From positions 28,740 to 70,972 of the forward strand of contig DBFD01000030.1 in NCBI GenBank assembly GCA_002294185.1: a stretch of DNA of 42,233 nt. The letters are read 5' to 3'. Positions within the stretch are counted from its first letter, which is position 1. Every line of letters begins with the position of its first letter. The stretch is from Paracoccus sp. UBA889 (lineage in GTDB: Bacteria; Pseudomonadota; Alphaproteobacteria; Rhodobacterales; Rhodobacteraceae). The notes beneath the pieces are model-generated. The model was not told the DNA's origin and made no database searches. It worked only from the letters and a program-made list of their open reading frames with translations. Both the position numbers and the translations under genes were made by a program. Below are positions 1 through 12,560 of this stretch, piece after piece.

Positions 1-813
1 TTTCACGCCCATGCCCCCGACTATCAGACGCCGGTGCGGGCTGCGCTGGACGGCGCCCGCCGCGATCTGGGTTTCCTGCGGCTGGCGCGAGCGCCCTGGG
101 AAAGTCTGCCGGACAATTCCATCGATTACGCGGTGATGGAAAAGGCCGACAATCTGACCGTGGTGCGTTTTTCGGGCCGCTGGTCCGATCTGGGCGGCTG
201 GGACGCGGTCTGGCGCGAGCAGCTGGAACGGATGCCTGCCGGCGACGGGGTCGTCGCCGATGCCAATTCCACCGCCATCGATTGCCGCGACGTGCTGCTG
301 CGATCGGACCATGCGGATCTGCAATTGGTGGGTATCGGATTGCAGGACGTGATGGTCGTGGCCACCGGGGACGCGGTCCTGGTTGCGGACAAATCGCGCG
401 CGCAGGATGTGCGGCAGGCCGTTACCGCGCTGAAGAAGAAAGGCCGCAAGCAGGCCGAGGCGTTCCCGCGCGATCACCGCCCCTGGGGCTGGTTCGAGAC
501 GCTGGCGCTGGCCGACCGCTTTCAGGTCAAGCGGATCGTGGTCAAGCCGGGCGCGGCGCTGTCGCTGCAAAGCCACGTCCATCGCTCCGAACACTGGATC
601 GTGGTCAGCGGCACGGCCAGGGTCACGGTTGACGATCACGTCACGCTGGTGACCGAAAACCAGTCCATCTATATCCCGCTGGGCGCGCGCCACCGGATGG
701 AAAATCCGGGCAAGGTGCCGATGGTGCTGATCGAGGTGCAGACCGGATCCTACCTGGGCGAGGATGACATCATCCGCTACGAGGATGTCTATGCCCGCGA
801 CAGCGGCGATTGA
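1..813 (+). CDS. manC: Mannose-1-phosphate guanylyltransferase / mannose-6-phosphate isomerase, C-terminal part
   Basis: The frame is open from base 1, so the gene begins before the window; 270 residues are visible. They cover the end of the nucleotidyltransferase domain (SIDYAVMEK, then SGRWSDLGGWDAVW) and the whole type II phosphomannose isomerase cupin (HRPWGWFETL, VKPGAALSLQSHVHRSEHW, ENQSIYIPLGARHRMENPG, IEVQTGSYLGEDDI). In this bifunctional family the cupin interconverts fructose-6-P and mannose-6-P, and the N-terminal domain makes GDP-mannose from mannose-1-P and GTP. The stop codon overlaps the start of the GDP-fucose synthase gene by one base (TGATG), so the two are probably cotranslated for exopolysaccharide or LPS sugar supply. 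Family assignment is secure. The symbol is by family; algA, xanB or cpsB are other names for it. Confidence 0.93.
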   Translation, partial: FHAHAPDYQTPVRAALDGARRDLGFLRLARAPWESLPDNSIDYAVMEKADNLTVVRFSGRWSDLGGWDAVWREQLERMPAGDGVVADANSTAIDCRDVLLRSDHADLQLVGIGLQDVMVVATGDAVLVADKSRAQDVRQAVTALKKKGRKQAEAFPRDHRPWGWFETLALADRFQVKRIVVKPGAALSLQSHVHRSEHWIVVSGTARVTVDDHVTLVTENQSIYIPLGARHRMENPGKVPMVLIEVQTGSYLGEDDIIRYEDVYARDSGD

Positions 814-1733
814 TGCGCGTTCTGCTGACCGGCGGCAGCGGCATGGTCGGCCGCGCGCTGCTGCGGCTGGCGCCCCGGGTCGCGCCGGGGCTTGACCTGC
901 TGGCGCCATCGCGCGCCGAATTGCCGCTGACGCAGCGAGAGGCGGTGACCGACTGGATCACCGCGCACCGGGTCGAGGCGGTGATCCACGCGGCGGCGAA
1001 AGTCGGCGGGATTCAGGCCAACCTGGACGATCCGACCGGGTTTCTGGCGGAAAACCTGCGGCTCAACGATGCCCTGATCATGGGTGCGTTCCGGGCCGGC
1101 GTGTCGCGGCTGGTCAATATCGGCTCGTCCTGCATCTATCCGCGCGACTGGCGCCAGCCGCTGGTGGAAGAGGATGTGCTGGCTGGCCCGCTGGAGCCTT
1201 CGAATGAGGGATATGCCCTGGCCAAGATCACGGCGGCGCGGCTTTGCGCGGCGATCTCGGGACAACACGGATTCGCCTACCGGACCCTGATTCCGTGCAA
1301 TCTGTTCGGCGCGCAGGATCATTTCGGACGGGATTCGGCCCATCTGGTCGCCGCAGCCATCACCAAGATCCTGCGCGCCAAGGCGGATGGCGCCGATCAT
1401 GTGACGATCTGGGGCGGGGGTCGGGCACGGCGCGAATTTCTGGCCGTCGATCATCTGGCCCGGTTCGTGCTGACGGCGCTGAACCGTCTGCAAACCCTGC
1501 CGCTGCTGCTGAATGTCGGGGCGGACCGGGATTACAGCGTCGATGAATATTACCGGATGATCGCTGACCTGGCCGGGTGGCGGGGCCGGTTCATCCACGA
1601 CCGCAGCCGCCCCGAGGGGATGCAGGCCAAGCTGATGTCATCGGCCCGCGCGCGTGACCTGGGCCATGCGCCGCCTGCCGACATCCGGCCCGATCTGCGC
1701 ATCGCGATCCGGGCCGCGCGGATGGCGCTGTAG
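813..1733 (+). CDS. fcl: GDP-L-fucose synthase (GDP-4-keto-6-deoxymannose epimerase/reductase)
   Basis: This is a 306-residue extended SDR enzyme. It has the N-terminal NADP-binding glycine motif GGSGMVG (residues 7-13), the family signature GSSCIYP (104-110), and the catalytic pair Tyr134/Lys138 in YALAK. The family converts GDP-4-keto-6-deoxy-D-mannose to GDP-L-fucose in the cytoplasm. The ATG at 813 shares its A with the TGA of the upstream mannose gene. A TTG three bases earlier also opens the frame, but the ATG overlap is the natural start. Length is close to the E. coli enzyme (about 320). GDP-mannose dehydratase, needed to make the substrate, is not in the window and may lie to the left. 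Confidence 0.93.
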   Translation: MRVLLTGGSGMVGRALLRLAPRVAPGLDLLAPSRAELPLTQREAVTDWITAHRVEAVIHAAAKVGGIQANLDDPTGFLAENLRLNDALIMGAFRAGVSRLVNIGSSCIYPRDWRQPLVEEDVLAGPLEPSNEGYALAKITAARLCAAISGQHGFAYRTLIPCNLFGAQDHFGRDSAHLVAAAITKILRAKADGADHVTIWGGGRARREFLAVDHLARFVLTALNRLQTLPLLLNVGADRDYSVDEYYRMIADLAGWRGRFIHDRSRPEGMQAKLMSSARARDLGHAPPADIRPDLRIAIRAARMAL

Positions 1734-1803
1734 CATCGCGCGACCCCGGCCCGGCCCGGCCGCGTCGCGGGCACAGGCTGGGCGGCGGCCGGTTCTCGCG
1801 CCA

Positions 1804-4504
<2,701 letters not shown>

Positions 4505-4512
<8 letters not shown>

Positions 4513-5545
4513 AGTCGGGCACCTTTCGCGGGCTGAATTCTGCGACCGCATCGGCGATGGCACGAATATGATCGGGCGTCGTGCCGCAGCAGCCGCCGAC
4601 GACATTGACCAGCCCCTCGCGCGCGAAGTCCGCCACCTGCCGGGCCGTATCCTGCGGCCCCTCGTCGTATTGGCCAAAGGCATTGGGCAGGCCGGCATTG
4701 GGATAGGCGCAGATCAGCGTGTCGGCCACGCCAGCCATCTCGGCCAGATGCGGGCGCATGGCCGAGGCGCCAAGCGCGCAGTTCAGCCCGACCGTCCAGG
4801 GCCGAGCATGGCGGACCGAATGCCAGAAGGCGGTGGGCGTCTGGCCCGACAGGGTGCGCCCCGAGGCATCGGTGATGGTGCCTGAAATCATCAGCGGCAT
4901 ACGCTGGCCATGCGCCTCCATCGCCTGAAGGCAGGCAAAGATCGCGGCCTTGGCGTTCAGCGTGTCGAAGATCGTCTCGATCAGCAGGATATCCGCGCCG
5001 CCCTCGATCAGGCCCCTGGCCTGCTGAAGATAGGCCGCCCGCAGATCGTCGAAGGTCACGGCACGAAATCCCGGATCGTTCACATCCGGGCTGATCGATG
5101 CGGTGCGGTTGGTCGGGCCCAGGGCGCCGGCCACGAAACGTGGCCTGCCATCCTCGGCGGTGGCGCGGTCCAGGGCCCGCCGCACGACGCGCGCGCCTGC
5201 GACATTCAGATCGTGAACGGCCGCTTCCAGTCCGTAATCGGCCTGCGCGATGGTGGTCGAGGAAAAGGTGTTGGTCTCGACGATATCGGCCCCGGCCATG
5301 GCATAGCGATAGTGGATGTCCTCCACCGCCTCGGGTTGGGTCAGGACCAGCAGGTCGTTATTGCCCTTTTGCGGTCGCTCCGAAGAATGCCCGCAGGCAT
5401 GTCCCGAGCCGGTACCGGCATAATCCACTTCGTCAAGGTCCAGATTCTGGATCTGCGTGCCCATCGCCCCGTCAAGGATCAGAATCCGTTCGGCCGCCGC
5501 GCGATCCAGCAGGGCGAAAGCAGGAGAAGGGGGCAATGCGGTCAT
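4505..5545 (-). CDS. Homocysteine S-methyltransferase domain of methionine synthase (split MetH, N-terminal subunit)
   Basis: The 346-residue protein is the zinc-dependent homocysteine-binding module of MetH. Motifs are [12 protein letters not shown] near the N terminus, the zinc ligands Cys256 (GLNCALGAS) and Cys319/Cys320 ([10 protein letters not shown]), and the substrate-site segment [14 protein letters not shown]. It ends exactly in the MetH interdomain linker and overlaps the C-terminal gene by 8 bases, so both chains are probably made together and act as one enzyme. I prefer the ATG at 5545, which has GAGG about 7 bases upstream; ATGs at 5560 and 5623 are in frame. A betaine-homocysteine methyltransferase role is possible for this fold alone, but the neighbour makes MetH far more likely. 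Confidence 0.88.
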
Positions 5546-5654
5546 ATCGGGCCTCGTCATCGAAGCCTGCTGGATAGACAGCGGCCCGGCGAATGGCAAA
5601 TTCATAATCCGCGAGAAGATCATGACGTGAATCGATAATCTTTTGCGCCTCTCC

Positions 5655-5712
5655 CTCGCGCTCTTTCCAAATACCTTCGGGGGGTCCGGGGGGCGAAGCG
5701 CCCCCGGCCGTC
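5655..5712 (-). repeat. Intergenic hairpin-plus-box repeat, copy 1 (3' end of the SDR gene)
   Basis: Read on the minus strand directly after the SDR stop codon, this gives a GC hairpin (GGGGGCGC TTC GCCCCC type), then a run of C, then AGGTATTTGGAAAGAG and GCGCGAGG. The same order with the same box appears at 8455-8517 on the other strand. The hairpin probably acts as the transcription terminator of the SDR gene. From memory, similar boxes after GC hairpins are common between genes in Rhodobacterales, but I cannot name a described family. Confidence 0.65.
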
Positions 5713-6456
5713 TCAGGTCATGCGCAGGCCGCCGTCCAGCCGGATCACCTCGCCGTTCAGATAGGCGTTCTCGACGATCGTTCCCGCCATCCGGGCGAAT
5801 TCGGCCGGATCGCCCAGCCGTCGGGGAAAGGTCACCCCGGCGGCCAGCCCGTCCTGCACTTCTGTCGGCAGACCGCGCAGCATCGGCGTTGCGAAGATGC
5901 CGGGTGCGATGGCGCAGATGCGGATGTTGCGCGAAGACAGGTCACGGGCGATTGGCAGCGTCATCCCGGCGATCCCGGCCTTCGAGGCCGCATAGGCCGC
6001 CTGTCCCTTCTGCCCGTCGAAAGCCGCGATCGAGGCCGTGTTGACGATGACGCCGTTCTCGTCGCGGCCATTCCTCGCCATCTCGGCGGCGGCCAGCCGC
6101 AGCACGTTGAAACTGCCGATCAGGTTGATCTCGACGGTGCGGCGAAAGCCTGCCAGGCTGTGCGGCGCCTCGCGGCCCAGGGTCTTTTCACCGATCACGA
6201 TGCCGGCGCAGTTCACGCAGATGTCTATGCCGCCCATCGCCTCGACCGAGGCCGCGATGGCGCGGGATACGCTGTCCTCATCGGTCACGTCGGTTTCGGC
6301 GAAACCGGCGCCCATGGCCCGCGCGACCCTTGCCCCGGCCGGATCGCGGTCCAGCAGCACGACCTGCGCGCCGCGTTCGCGAAAATGCCGGGCCGTCGCC
6401 TGGCCAAGCCCCGAGGCACCGCCGGTCACGACGGCGCGGCTGACTGACAGATCCAT
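5713..6456 (-). CDS. Short-chain dehydrogenase, 3-hydroxyacyl-CoA dehydrogenase (HSD10)-like
   Basis: This 247-residue classical SDR has the cofactor motif TGGASGLG (11-18), an Asp (Asp36) near the end of the second strand, which favours NAD over NADP, NCAG at 82-85, catalytic Ser142 (NTASIA) and Tyr155/Lys159 (YAASK). The overall pattern ([29 protein letters not shown], the closing RLDGGLRM) resembles type II 3-hydroxyacyl-CoA dehydrogenases, which oxidise 3-hydroxyacyl-CoA in beta-oxidation or branched-chain catabolism. The ATG at 6456 has an AGGGGGA ribosome site about 7 bases upstream; an earlier in-frame ATG lacks similarity. It stands alone, 97 bases below ppk2, and ends in the repeat-type terminator. 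Substrate is inferred only from the subfamily. Confidence 0.85.
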   Translation of the reverse strand: MDLSVSRAVVTGGASGLGQATARHFRERGAQVVLLDRDPAGARVARAMGAGFAETDVTDEDSVSRAIAASVEAMGGIDICVNCAGIVIGEKTLGREAPHSLAGFRRTVEINLIGSFNVLRLAAAEMARNGRDENGVIVNTASIAAFDGQKGQAAYAASKAGIAGMTLPIARDLSSRNIRICAIAPGIFATPMLRGLPTEVQDGLAAGVTFPRRLGDPAEFARMAGTIVENAYLNGEVIRLDGGLRMT

Positions 6457-6553
6457 GCGTCTTTCCCCCTGTGATCGGTGCCAATCTGGCACGACCGCCG
6501 CAGCCTTTCCAGACCGCCATGGCCGTTCGGCGGACCGGCGGACCCTGCGCGGT

Positions 6554-7447
6554 TCAGGTCAGCAGCATTTCCGGACCGCCGGCGATCTTGGGATCGACCT
6601 CGCCGATCCGCTTGCGGTCCTTGCCGGCGTAATCGACCGCGTTCAGCACCGTCTGGATCGCCGCGATCCGGGCCCGGCGCTTGTCGTCGGACCGGATCAC
6701 GGCCCAGGGCGCGATGGGCGAATGCGACAGGTTCAGCGTGTCGTGAATCGCCTGGGTATACTCATCCCATTTGGCCAGACCCTCCACGTCGATGGACGAC
6801 AGCTTCCACTGTTTCAGCGGATCCTTCTCGCGGTCGAGGAAACGCTGCAATTGCTCGGCCCGGCCCACGTTCAGCCACAGCTTGACCAGGATGATGCCGT
6901 CATCGACCAGGGTCTGCTCGAATCCCGGAAGCTGCCGGAAGAAGGCGTTGCGCTGCGTCTCGGTCGAGAAGCCGAAGACACGCTCGACCACGCCGCGATT
7001 ATACCAGCTGCGGTCGAACAGCGCGATTTCGCCGGCAGCGGGAAGCCAGTCCACGTAGCGCTGGAAATACCATTGCCCCGCCTCGCGTTCGGTCGGCTTG
7101 GGAAGCGCCACGATATAGCACGAGCGCGGATTGAGGTTCTCGCGCAGGCGTTCGATCGTGCCGCCCTTGCCGGCCGCATCGCGGCCTTCGAACAGCACCA
7201 CCAGACGTTTGCCGGTCGAGGAAATGTCGTGCATCATACGGACAAGCTGCAACTGCAGCATCTCCAGATGATCCTCGTAATCGGTCTTGTCCATCTCCTC
7301 GCGGTAGGGATAGCCGGGATCGAGGATCTCTTTCTTGCCGGCCTTCTCGATGGTCTTGCGGACGTCCCTGGGGGCGCCCCGGTCGAGATAGTCGCTGATC
7401 TGGCCGACCAGCGGCAGGTCGGGCGCGGAGGGTTTCGCTTTCGCCAT
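6554..7447 (-). CDS. ppk2: Polyphosphate kinase 2 (PPK2 family)
   Basis: This 297-residue single-domain PPK2 has Walker [13 protein letters not shown] (86-97) and the Walker B/lid segment FDRSWYNR (144-151), plus [11 protein letters not shown] and HSPIAPW, which are typical of the family. PPK2 enzymes move phosphate between polyphosphate and nucleotides, often making GTP or ATP from the diphosphate. The N-terminal extension of about 75 residues suggests the short one-domain class I subfamily, although the class cannot be fixed by eye. The ATG at 7447 shares its A with the metA stop codon (TGATG), so translation is coupled to homoserine acylation. A TTG at 7450 is a less likely start. Confidence 0.93.
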   Translation of the reverse strand: MAKAKPSAPDLPLVGQISDYLDRGAPRDVRKTIEKAGKKEILDPGYPYREEMDKTDYEDHLEMLQLQLVRMMHDISSTGKRLVVLFEGRDAAGKGGTIERLRENLNPRSCYIVALPKPTEREAGQWYFQRYVDWLPAAGEIALFDRSWYNRGVVERVFGFSTETQRNAFFRQLPGFEQTLVDDGIILVKLWLNVGRAEQLQRFLDREKDPLKQWKLSSIDVEGLAKWDEYTQAIHDTLNLSHSPIAPWAVIRSDDKRRARIAAIQTVLNAVDYAGKDRKRIGEVDPKIAGGPEMLLT

Positions 7448-8373
7448 CAAGGGGTTCCGATCCTGGACATGTCGTATTGCGTGGTCTGGTAGATTTCGTT
7501 GATCCAGTTGCCGTAGAGCAGATGCGCATGGCTGCGCCAGCGGTTCAGCGGCATCCGGGCCGGATCGTCGTCGGGATAGTAGTTGCGCGGCACCTCGATG
7601 GCCTTTCCGGCCAGCGCGTCACGGTCATATTCGTCCTTCAGCGTCGTGCTGTCATATTCCAGGTGGTTGAAGATATAGAGCGCGCGGCGACCCGGATCCT
7701 CGACCAGGCAGGGGCCGACCTCGTCGCTGGCCAGCAGCGTGGTCAGGGCCGGGCGCTGGTCCAGTTCGTCCTGCCGCACCTCGGTCCAGCGGCTGACGGG
7801 AACCAGCACGTCATCCGAGAACCCGCGCAGATAGGGCGAGGCGGCCAAAAGGTTCCGGTGCCGAAAGCAGCCGAAGGCCTTGGCGTCCAGGATGTGCTTG
7901 GGAAGGCCGTGGAAATGCCAGGCCATCGCCATCCCGCCCCAGCAGACGCCGAAGGTGGAATGGACATGGGTCTGGGTCCAGTCGAAGACTTGGGTCAGTT
8001 CGTCCCAGTAGGTGACCGCCTCGAAGGGCAGGTGTTCGATCGGCGCGCCGGTAATCACGAGGCCGTCGAATTTCTCGCCCGTCGCCGCGACCTCGCGGAA
8101 GGGACGATAGAAGCTTTCCATGTGGTCGGCGGCCGTATTGCGGCTTTCATGATCCGACATGCGGATCAACTGAAAGTCGATCTGCAGGGGCGTCGCGCCG
8201 ATCAGCCTTGCGAACTGGTTCTCGGTCTGGATCTTGCGGGGCATCAGATTCAGCAGGCCGATCCGCAGCGGGCGGATATCCTGGGTTGCCGCACGCCCCG
8301 GCGACATCACCATCACGCCCTCTTCCGACAGGATTCGGTAGGCGGGCAGGTTCTCGTTCAGGGTGATGGGCAT
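7447..8373 (-). CDS. metA: Homoserine O-acyltransferase MetA, predicted O-acetyltransferase
   Basis: The protein has 308 residues and aligns end to end with MetA. It has [11 protein letters not shown] at the start, the catalytic Cys144 in [13 protein letters not shown], and the His/Glu pair in FNHLEYD. It acylates L-homoserine, the first committed step to methionine. The residue matching E. coli position 111 is Glu113 ([10 protein letters not shown]) rather than Gly. In this family Glu at that site is reported to select acetyl-CoA and Gly succinyl-CoA, so I predict O-acetylhomoserine as product. It overlaps ppk2 by one base. The leader contains a 7-bp hairpin at 8418-8434 and, further up, a copy of the intergenic repeat. 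The split methionine synthase is nearby on the same strand but separated by two genes. Confidence 0.93.
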   Translation of the reverse strand: MPITLNENLPAYRILSEEGVMVMSPGRAATQDIRPLRIGLLNLMPRKIQTENQFARLIGATPLQIDFQLIRMSDHESRNTAADHMESFYRPFREVAATGEKFDGLVITGAPIEHLPFEAVTYWDELTQVFDWTQTHVHSTFGVCWGGMAMAWHFHGLPKHILDAKAFGCFRHRNLLAASPYLRGFSDDVLVPVSRWTEVRQDELDQRPALTTLLASDEVGPCLVEDPGRRALYIFNHLEYDSTTLKDEYDRDALAGKAIEVPRNYYPDDDPARMPLNRWRSHAHLLYGNWINEIYQTTQYDMSRIGTP

Positions 8374-8417
8374 GGCTGCGATCCTTTTGCGACCGATAAG
8401 TAGAAGGCAGCGGCGGT

Positions 8418-8434
8418 CACGGCAAGATGCCGTG
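8418..8434 (-). promoter_or_regulatory. Inverted repeat in the metA leader
   Basis: CACGGCA-AGA-TGCCGTG is a perfect 7-bp inverted repeat with a 3-base loop, 44 bases upstream of the metA start. It could be a leader hairpin or an operator. It does not match the SAM riboswitch consensus sequences I know. Confidence 0.4.
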
Positions 8435-8454
8435 CCGCGATGGCGGGCGGGCAA

Positions 8455-8517
8455 GGGGGGCGCCGCCCCCCGTCGCGTCCCGCGACTCCCCCCGAGGTAT
8501 TTGGAAAGAGCGCGAGG
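8455..8517 (+). repeat. Intergenic hairpin-plus-box repeat, copy 2
   Basis: On the plus strand there is GGGGGGC-GCC-GCCCCCC (8455-8471), a second perfect hairpin GTCGCG-TCC-CGCGAC (8472-8486), then CCCCCCG and the box AGGTATTTGGAAAGAG with GCGCGAG. The order and box match copy 1 at 5655-5712, on the opposite strand. It lies between the P-loop ATPase gene and metA, both leftward, so here the box faces against the flanking genes. Confidence 0.65.
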
Positions 8518-8597
8518 CAGAGACACGAGGCAGGCGTGATCGAATGCGCCGGATGCGCGCGACCCGGGACGGTTTCGGCGCCCGCCGGCGGGCCGGA

Positions 8598-9461
8598 TCA
8601 GTCCGGCCGCCGGTCGATGGCGCGGGCGATGAGGGCATTGAAATCGGCCGGGTCCTTCACCTCGGCCACCTCTTCGGCCAGCACCGTGATGCCGCGCCGC
8701 GCCATGGCCTGATAGCGCGGCTGGCGATGGGCCAGGGCGCGGGCATAGGTCCAGCGGATGAAATCGTCGGGGTTGACCTCGTCGCCGGTCAGGCCCTTCT
8801 CGACCCGGTAGGCGACCCAGGCGTTTTCGAGGAATTCGGGCTGGTAATACATGGGTTTCGGCGCCCTGTCGAAGCGGCGGACCAGTTCGGCGGTATGCGC
8901 GTCGCTGCCCTTGATCCAGACCATCAGCAGATCGCGCGCCAGCGCCGACAGGACCGGATCGTCGGGATCGTCCGGATCGACCACCTCGCAGATCGAGCCG
9001 CCGCTGTCGCAGACGAAATGCGGAATGCCGTAGATCCGGATTGCGCGGGACATGAAGTGATGGGTGTCCAGAAGCGCCGCGATCTCGGCCCGGCGGTGCT
9101 GGTCCTGACGTTGGTGATATTCGTCGAAAGGCAGGCCGCCGCGGCTGGGGCTGCCGGGCTTGCCGAGATAGGTCGATAGCGGCGCCAGATTGTCGAAGGT
9201 GATGTTGCTGGCGATATAGACGCTGTCGGATAGCAGCAAGTCACGCAGGAACGGAACCTTCATCGCCTCGTGCTTGAAGTTGTCGGCGATATATTCGCCC
9301 ATGTAGCGGGTGCCGATGCGGTAATCGACCGAATAGTGAAACCACTCTCCCGAGGCGCGCAGCATGTTCGACAGATGGGTCTTGCCCAGTCCCGACATGC
9401 CGAACAGCAGAACGCGCCGGTTCGCTGCCCGAAGCCAGTCCTGGCCGCTGTGATGGATCAT
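8598..9461 (-). CDS. P-loop ATPase of unknown function
   Basis: The protein has 287 residues. A clear Walker A motif, [17 protein letters not shown], starts near residue 18 (GMSGLGKT 21-28), and the fold therefore probably binds ATP or GTP like a nucleotide kinase or small AAA-type domain. I see no second diagnostic motif that names a family, no signal peptide and no membrane segment. Acidic PDDPDDP and several Tyr/Trp-rich stretches ([14 protein letters not shown]) are notable. I recall similar conserved hypothetical ATPases in Rhodobacterales, but no function. The ATG at 9461 has AAGGA about 11 bases upstream. It is the first gene of a leftward run that continues into metA and ppk2 after a 224-base gap. 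Confidence 0.75.
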   Translation of the reverse strand: MIHHSGQDWLRAANRRVLLFGMSGLGKTHLSNMLRASGEWFHYSVDYRIGTRYMGEYIADNFKHEAMKVPFLRDLLLSDSVYIASNITFDNLAPLSTYLGKPGSPSRGGLPFDEYHQRQDQHRRAEIAALLDTHHFMSRAIRIYGIPHFVCDSGGSICEVVDPDDPDDPVLSALARDLLMVWIKGSDAHTAELVRRFDRAPKPMYYQPEFLENAWVAYRVEKGLTGDEVNPDDFIRWTYARALAHRQPRYQAMARRGITVLAEEVAEVKDPADFNALIARAIDRRPD

Positions 9462-9636
9462 GTGCCGCCCCGTCCTTGGTTTCGGACTTGGTAATCCGCG
9501 GCGCGCCCAAGGGAAAGGGGCGGGCGTCAAGCCAGCGCAGGTTTCGGTGCGGCCATGACCGGTGCGGGGACGGCCGGGGTGGCGCCGCCCGGCCCGGAGC
9601 GGCATCGGCGACAGCCTTGCACCAGGGCGGGCTGGC

Positions 9637-9668
9637 GGAAAGGCCCCGACGATGCGGCGGGCCTTTCC
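9637..9668. terminator. Hairpin terminator downstream of the FadL-type gene
   Basis: GGAAAGGCCC pairs perfectly with GGGCCTTTCC across a 12-base loop. It lies 20 bases past the stop codon of the leftward FadL-type gene. The T-rich tail (GTTTCTTCC) is on the plus-strand side, so it may work in both directions or mainly block rightward transcription. Confidence 0.6.
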
Positions 9669-9688
9669 GTTTCTTCCTGGTCGGGCGA

Positions 9689-10879
9689 TCAGAAACTGTA
9701 GCCGATCCTCATTCCCACGCCCCAGGCGTCATTGCCCTTCATGTCCGCGCGCGCGGTGTCGGGTGTGCCGGTTTCCGGCCTCGCATCGCCGAGTTTGGTA
9801 TAGTTGACGCCGGTGGTGATCTTCATGTTGTCGCGCGTATAAATCGCCGCCAGCGTGATGCCCTTGCGCCCGTTGGTCGGGGCCAGCGGCGAAACCAGAT
9901 CATTCCCGGCCTTCTCATAGGTGAACGAGGCCGAACCGGACCAGGCATCGGTGAACTTGCGACCCACGCCAAGCGTGTAGGTGGTGGTGTCCTCCAGGCT
10001 GACCAGTCCGCCACCGGTCACGGCGGTGAAGTTGCGCGGATCGACCCGGAATTCGGACCAGTTCACCCAGCGGATCGATCCGAAGACCAACGTATCCGGC
10101 GCGACGCCGGTCTGGAATTCCAGGTTCCAGCTTTCCGGGGTCTTGACCTTTGTCATGGAGGTGCCGGTCAGCAGCGGCAGGGCCGGCAGCGGCCCGGCCC
10201 CGTCGGGATCGACCAGCGGGCCGGATTCGGTCGTGTCGAATTCATGCTCGACCTCGGAATTGTAGGTCAGCGAGACGCGGGCCGCGATCTCGGGCTTTTC
10301 CCAGGCGGCGCCGGCCACCCAGCCGACGGCCGTGTCGGTATCCAGATCGACCGAATAGCCCGCCACCGGACCATAGGCCGCGCCGTTCAGGCTGACCTTG
10401 CCGTCGGCACGCGACCCGCGGATGCCGCCATGAACCGAGAAATTGTTCTGGAACTTGTAGCGTCCGAGCGCGGTGAAGGTGGTGGAATCCACCTTCGCGC
10501 TGGTTCCGCCCAGAAGGAGCGACCCGTCCTGGCCCGGATCCGGGATCGCGCCGGGTTGCGTCGGATAACGGATATCGGCGCCGAAGGGCTGTTCGATGAT
10601 GATGGCGCCGGAAATGCTGGGCGTGAACTGGTGCTTGTAGGCCAGACCCACGAAGCCGTAGCCCTGCGCCACGTCGCCGGTGTTGTAGGGGCCTCCGGCC
10701 GCCGCTGGCGTGCGGTCCTTGCCCTCGACCGTCGGATCGACGCCGCCAAAGCTGAGCTCGGCGTAGTTTCCGTCTTCGAACAGCGGGCTCAGCGATTGCG
10801 GCGCGCGTTCGATCCCGCCTGCCAGCAGGGGCGATGCGCTCAGCAGCAGGGTGGCCGCGCCGGTCAGTGTATATCTCAT
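9689..10879 (-). CDS. FadL/OMPP1-type outer-membrane transport protein
   Basis: This is a 396-residue exported beta-barrel. The N terminus MRYTLTGAATLLLSASPLLA is a signal peptide with likely cleavage after Ala20. The body has alternating aromatic and polar strands (LGRYKFQNNFSVHGG, WNLEFQTGVAPDTLVFGSI, YTLGVGRKFTDAWSGSASF). It ends in GMRIGYSF, with the terminal Phe typical of barrels inserted by BAM. This pattern fits the FadL family, which moves long-chain fatty acids or other hydrophobic compounds through the outer membrane. It is somewhat shorter than E. coli FadL (about 420 mature residues). A strong ribosome site GGAGGA lies 6 bases before the ATG. The transported compound is not shown by the sequence. 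Confidence 0.82.
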   Translation of the reverse strand: MRYTLTGAATLLLSASPLLAGGIERAPQSLSPLFEDGNYAELSFGGVDPTVEGKDRTPAAAGGPYNTGDVAQGYGFVGLAYKHQFTPSISGAIIIEQPFGADIRYPTQPGAIPDPGQDGSLLLGGTSAKVDSTTFTALGRYKFQNNFSVHGGIRGSRADGKVSLNGAAYGPVAGYSVDLDTDTAVGWVAGAAWEKPEIAARVSLTYNSEVEHEFDTTESGPLVDPDGAGPLPALPLLTGTSMTKVKTPESWNLEFQTGVAPDTLVFGSIRWVNWSEFRVDPRNFTAVTGGGLVSLEDTTTYTLGVGRKFTDAWSGSASFTYEKAGNDLVSPLAPTNGRKGITLAAIYTRDNMKITTGVNYTKLGDARPETGTPDTARADMKGNDAWGVGMRIGYSF

Positions 10880-10897
10880 AAGTTGTCCTCCCTAGAC

Positions 10898-10911
10898 GGA
10901 TCAACCGATCC
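10898..10911. promoter_or_regulatory. Inverted repeat upstream of the FadL-type gene
   Basis: GGATC-AACC-GATCC, 18 bases upstream of the start codon and partly within the likely untranslated leader. It could be an operator or leader hairpin. The match is short and could be chance. Confidence 0.25.
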
Positions 10912-10964
10912 AGGTTGTCACCTTACGGGACTTCGTGATGCAATCAATCGTGCCGGCCCGATGA

Positions 10965-12560
<1,596 letters not shown>

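Noticed and set aside
4513-4698. Upstream extension of the MetH C-terminal gene
   Set aside because: The extra residues are arginine-rich and lie over the homocysteine-domain gene in another frame; similarity starts at the ATG at 4512.
5546-5712. SAM or cobalamin riboswitch upstream of the split methionine synthase
   Set aside because: I looked for SAM-II and B12-box features and found none; the region holds only the intergenic repeat and a short leader.
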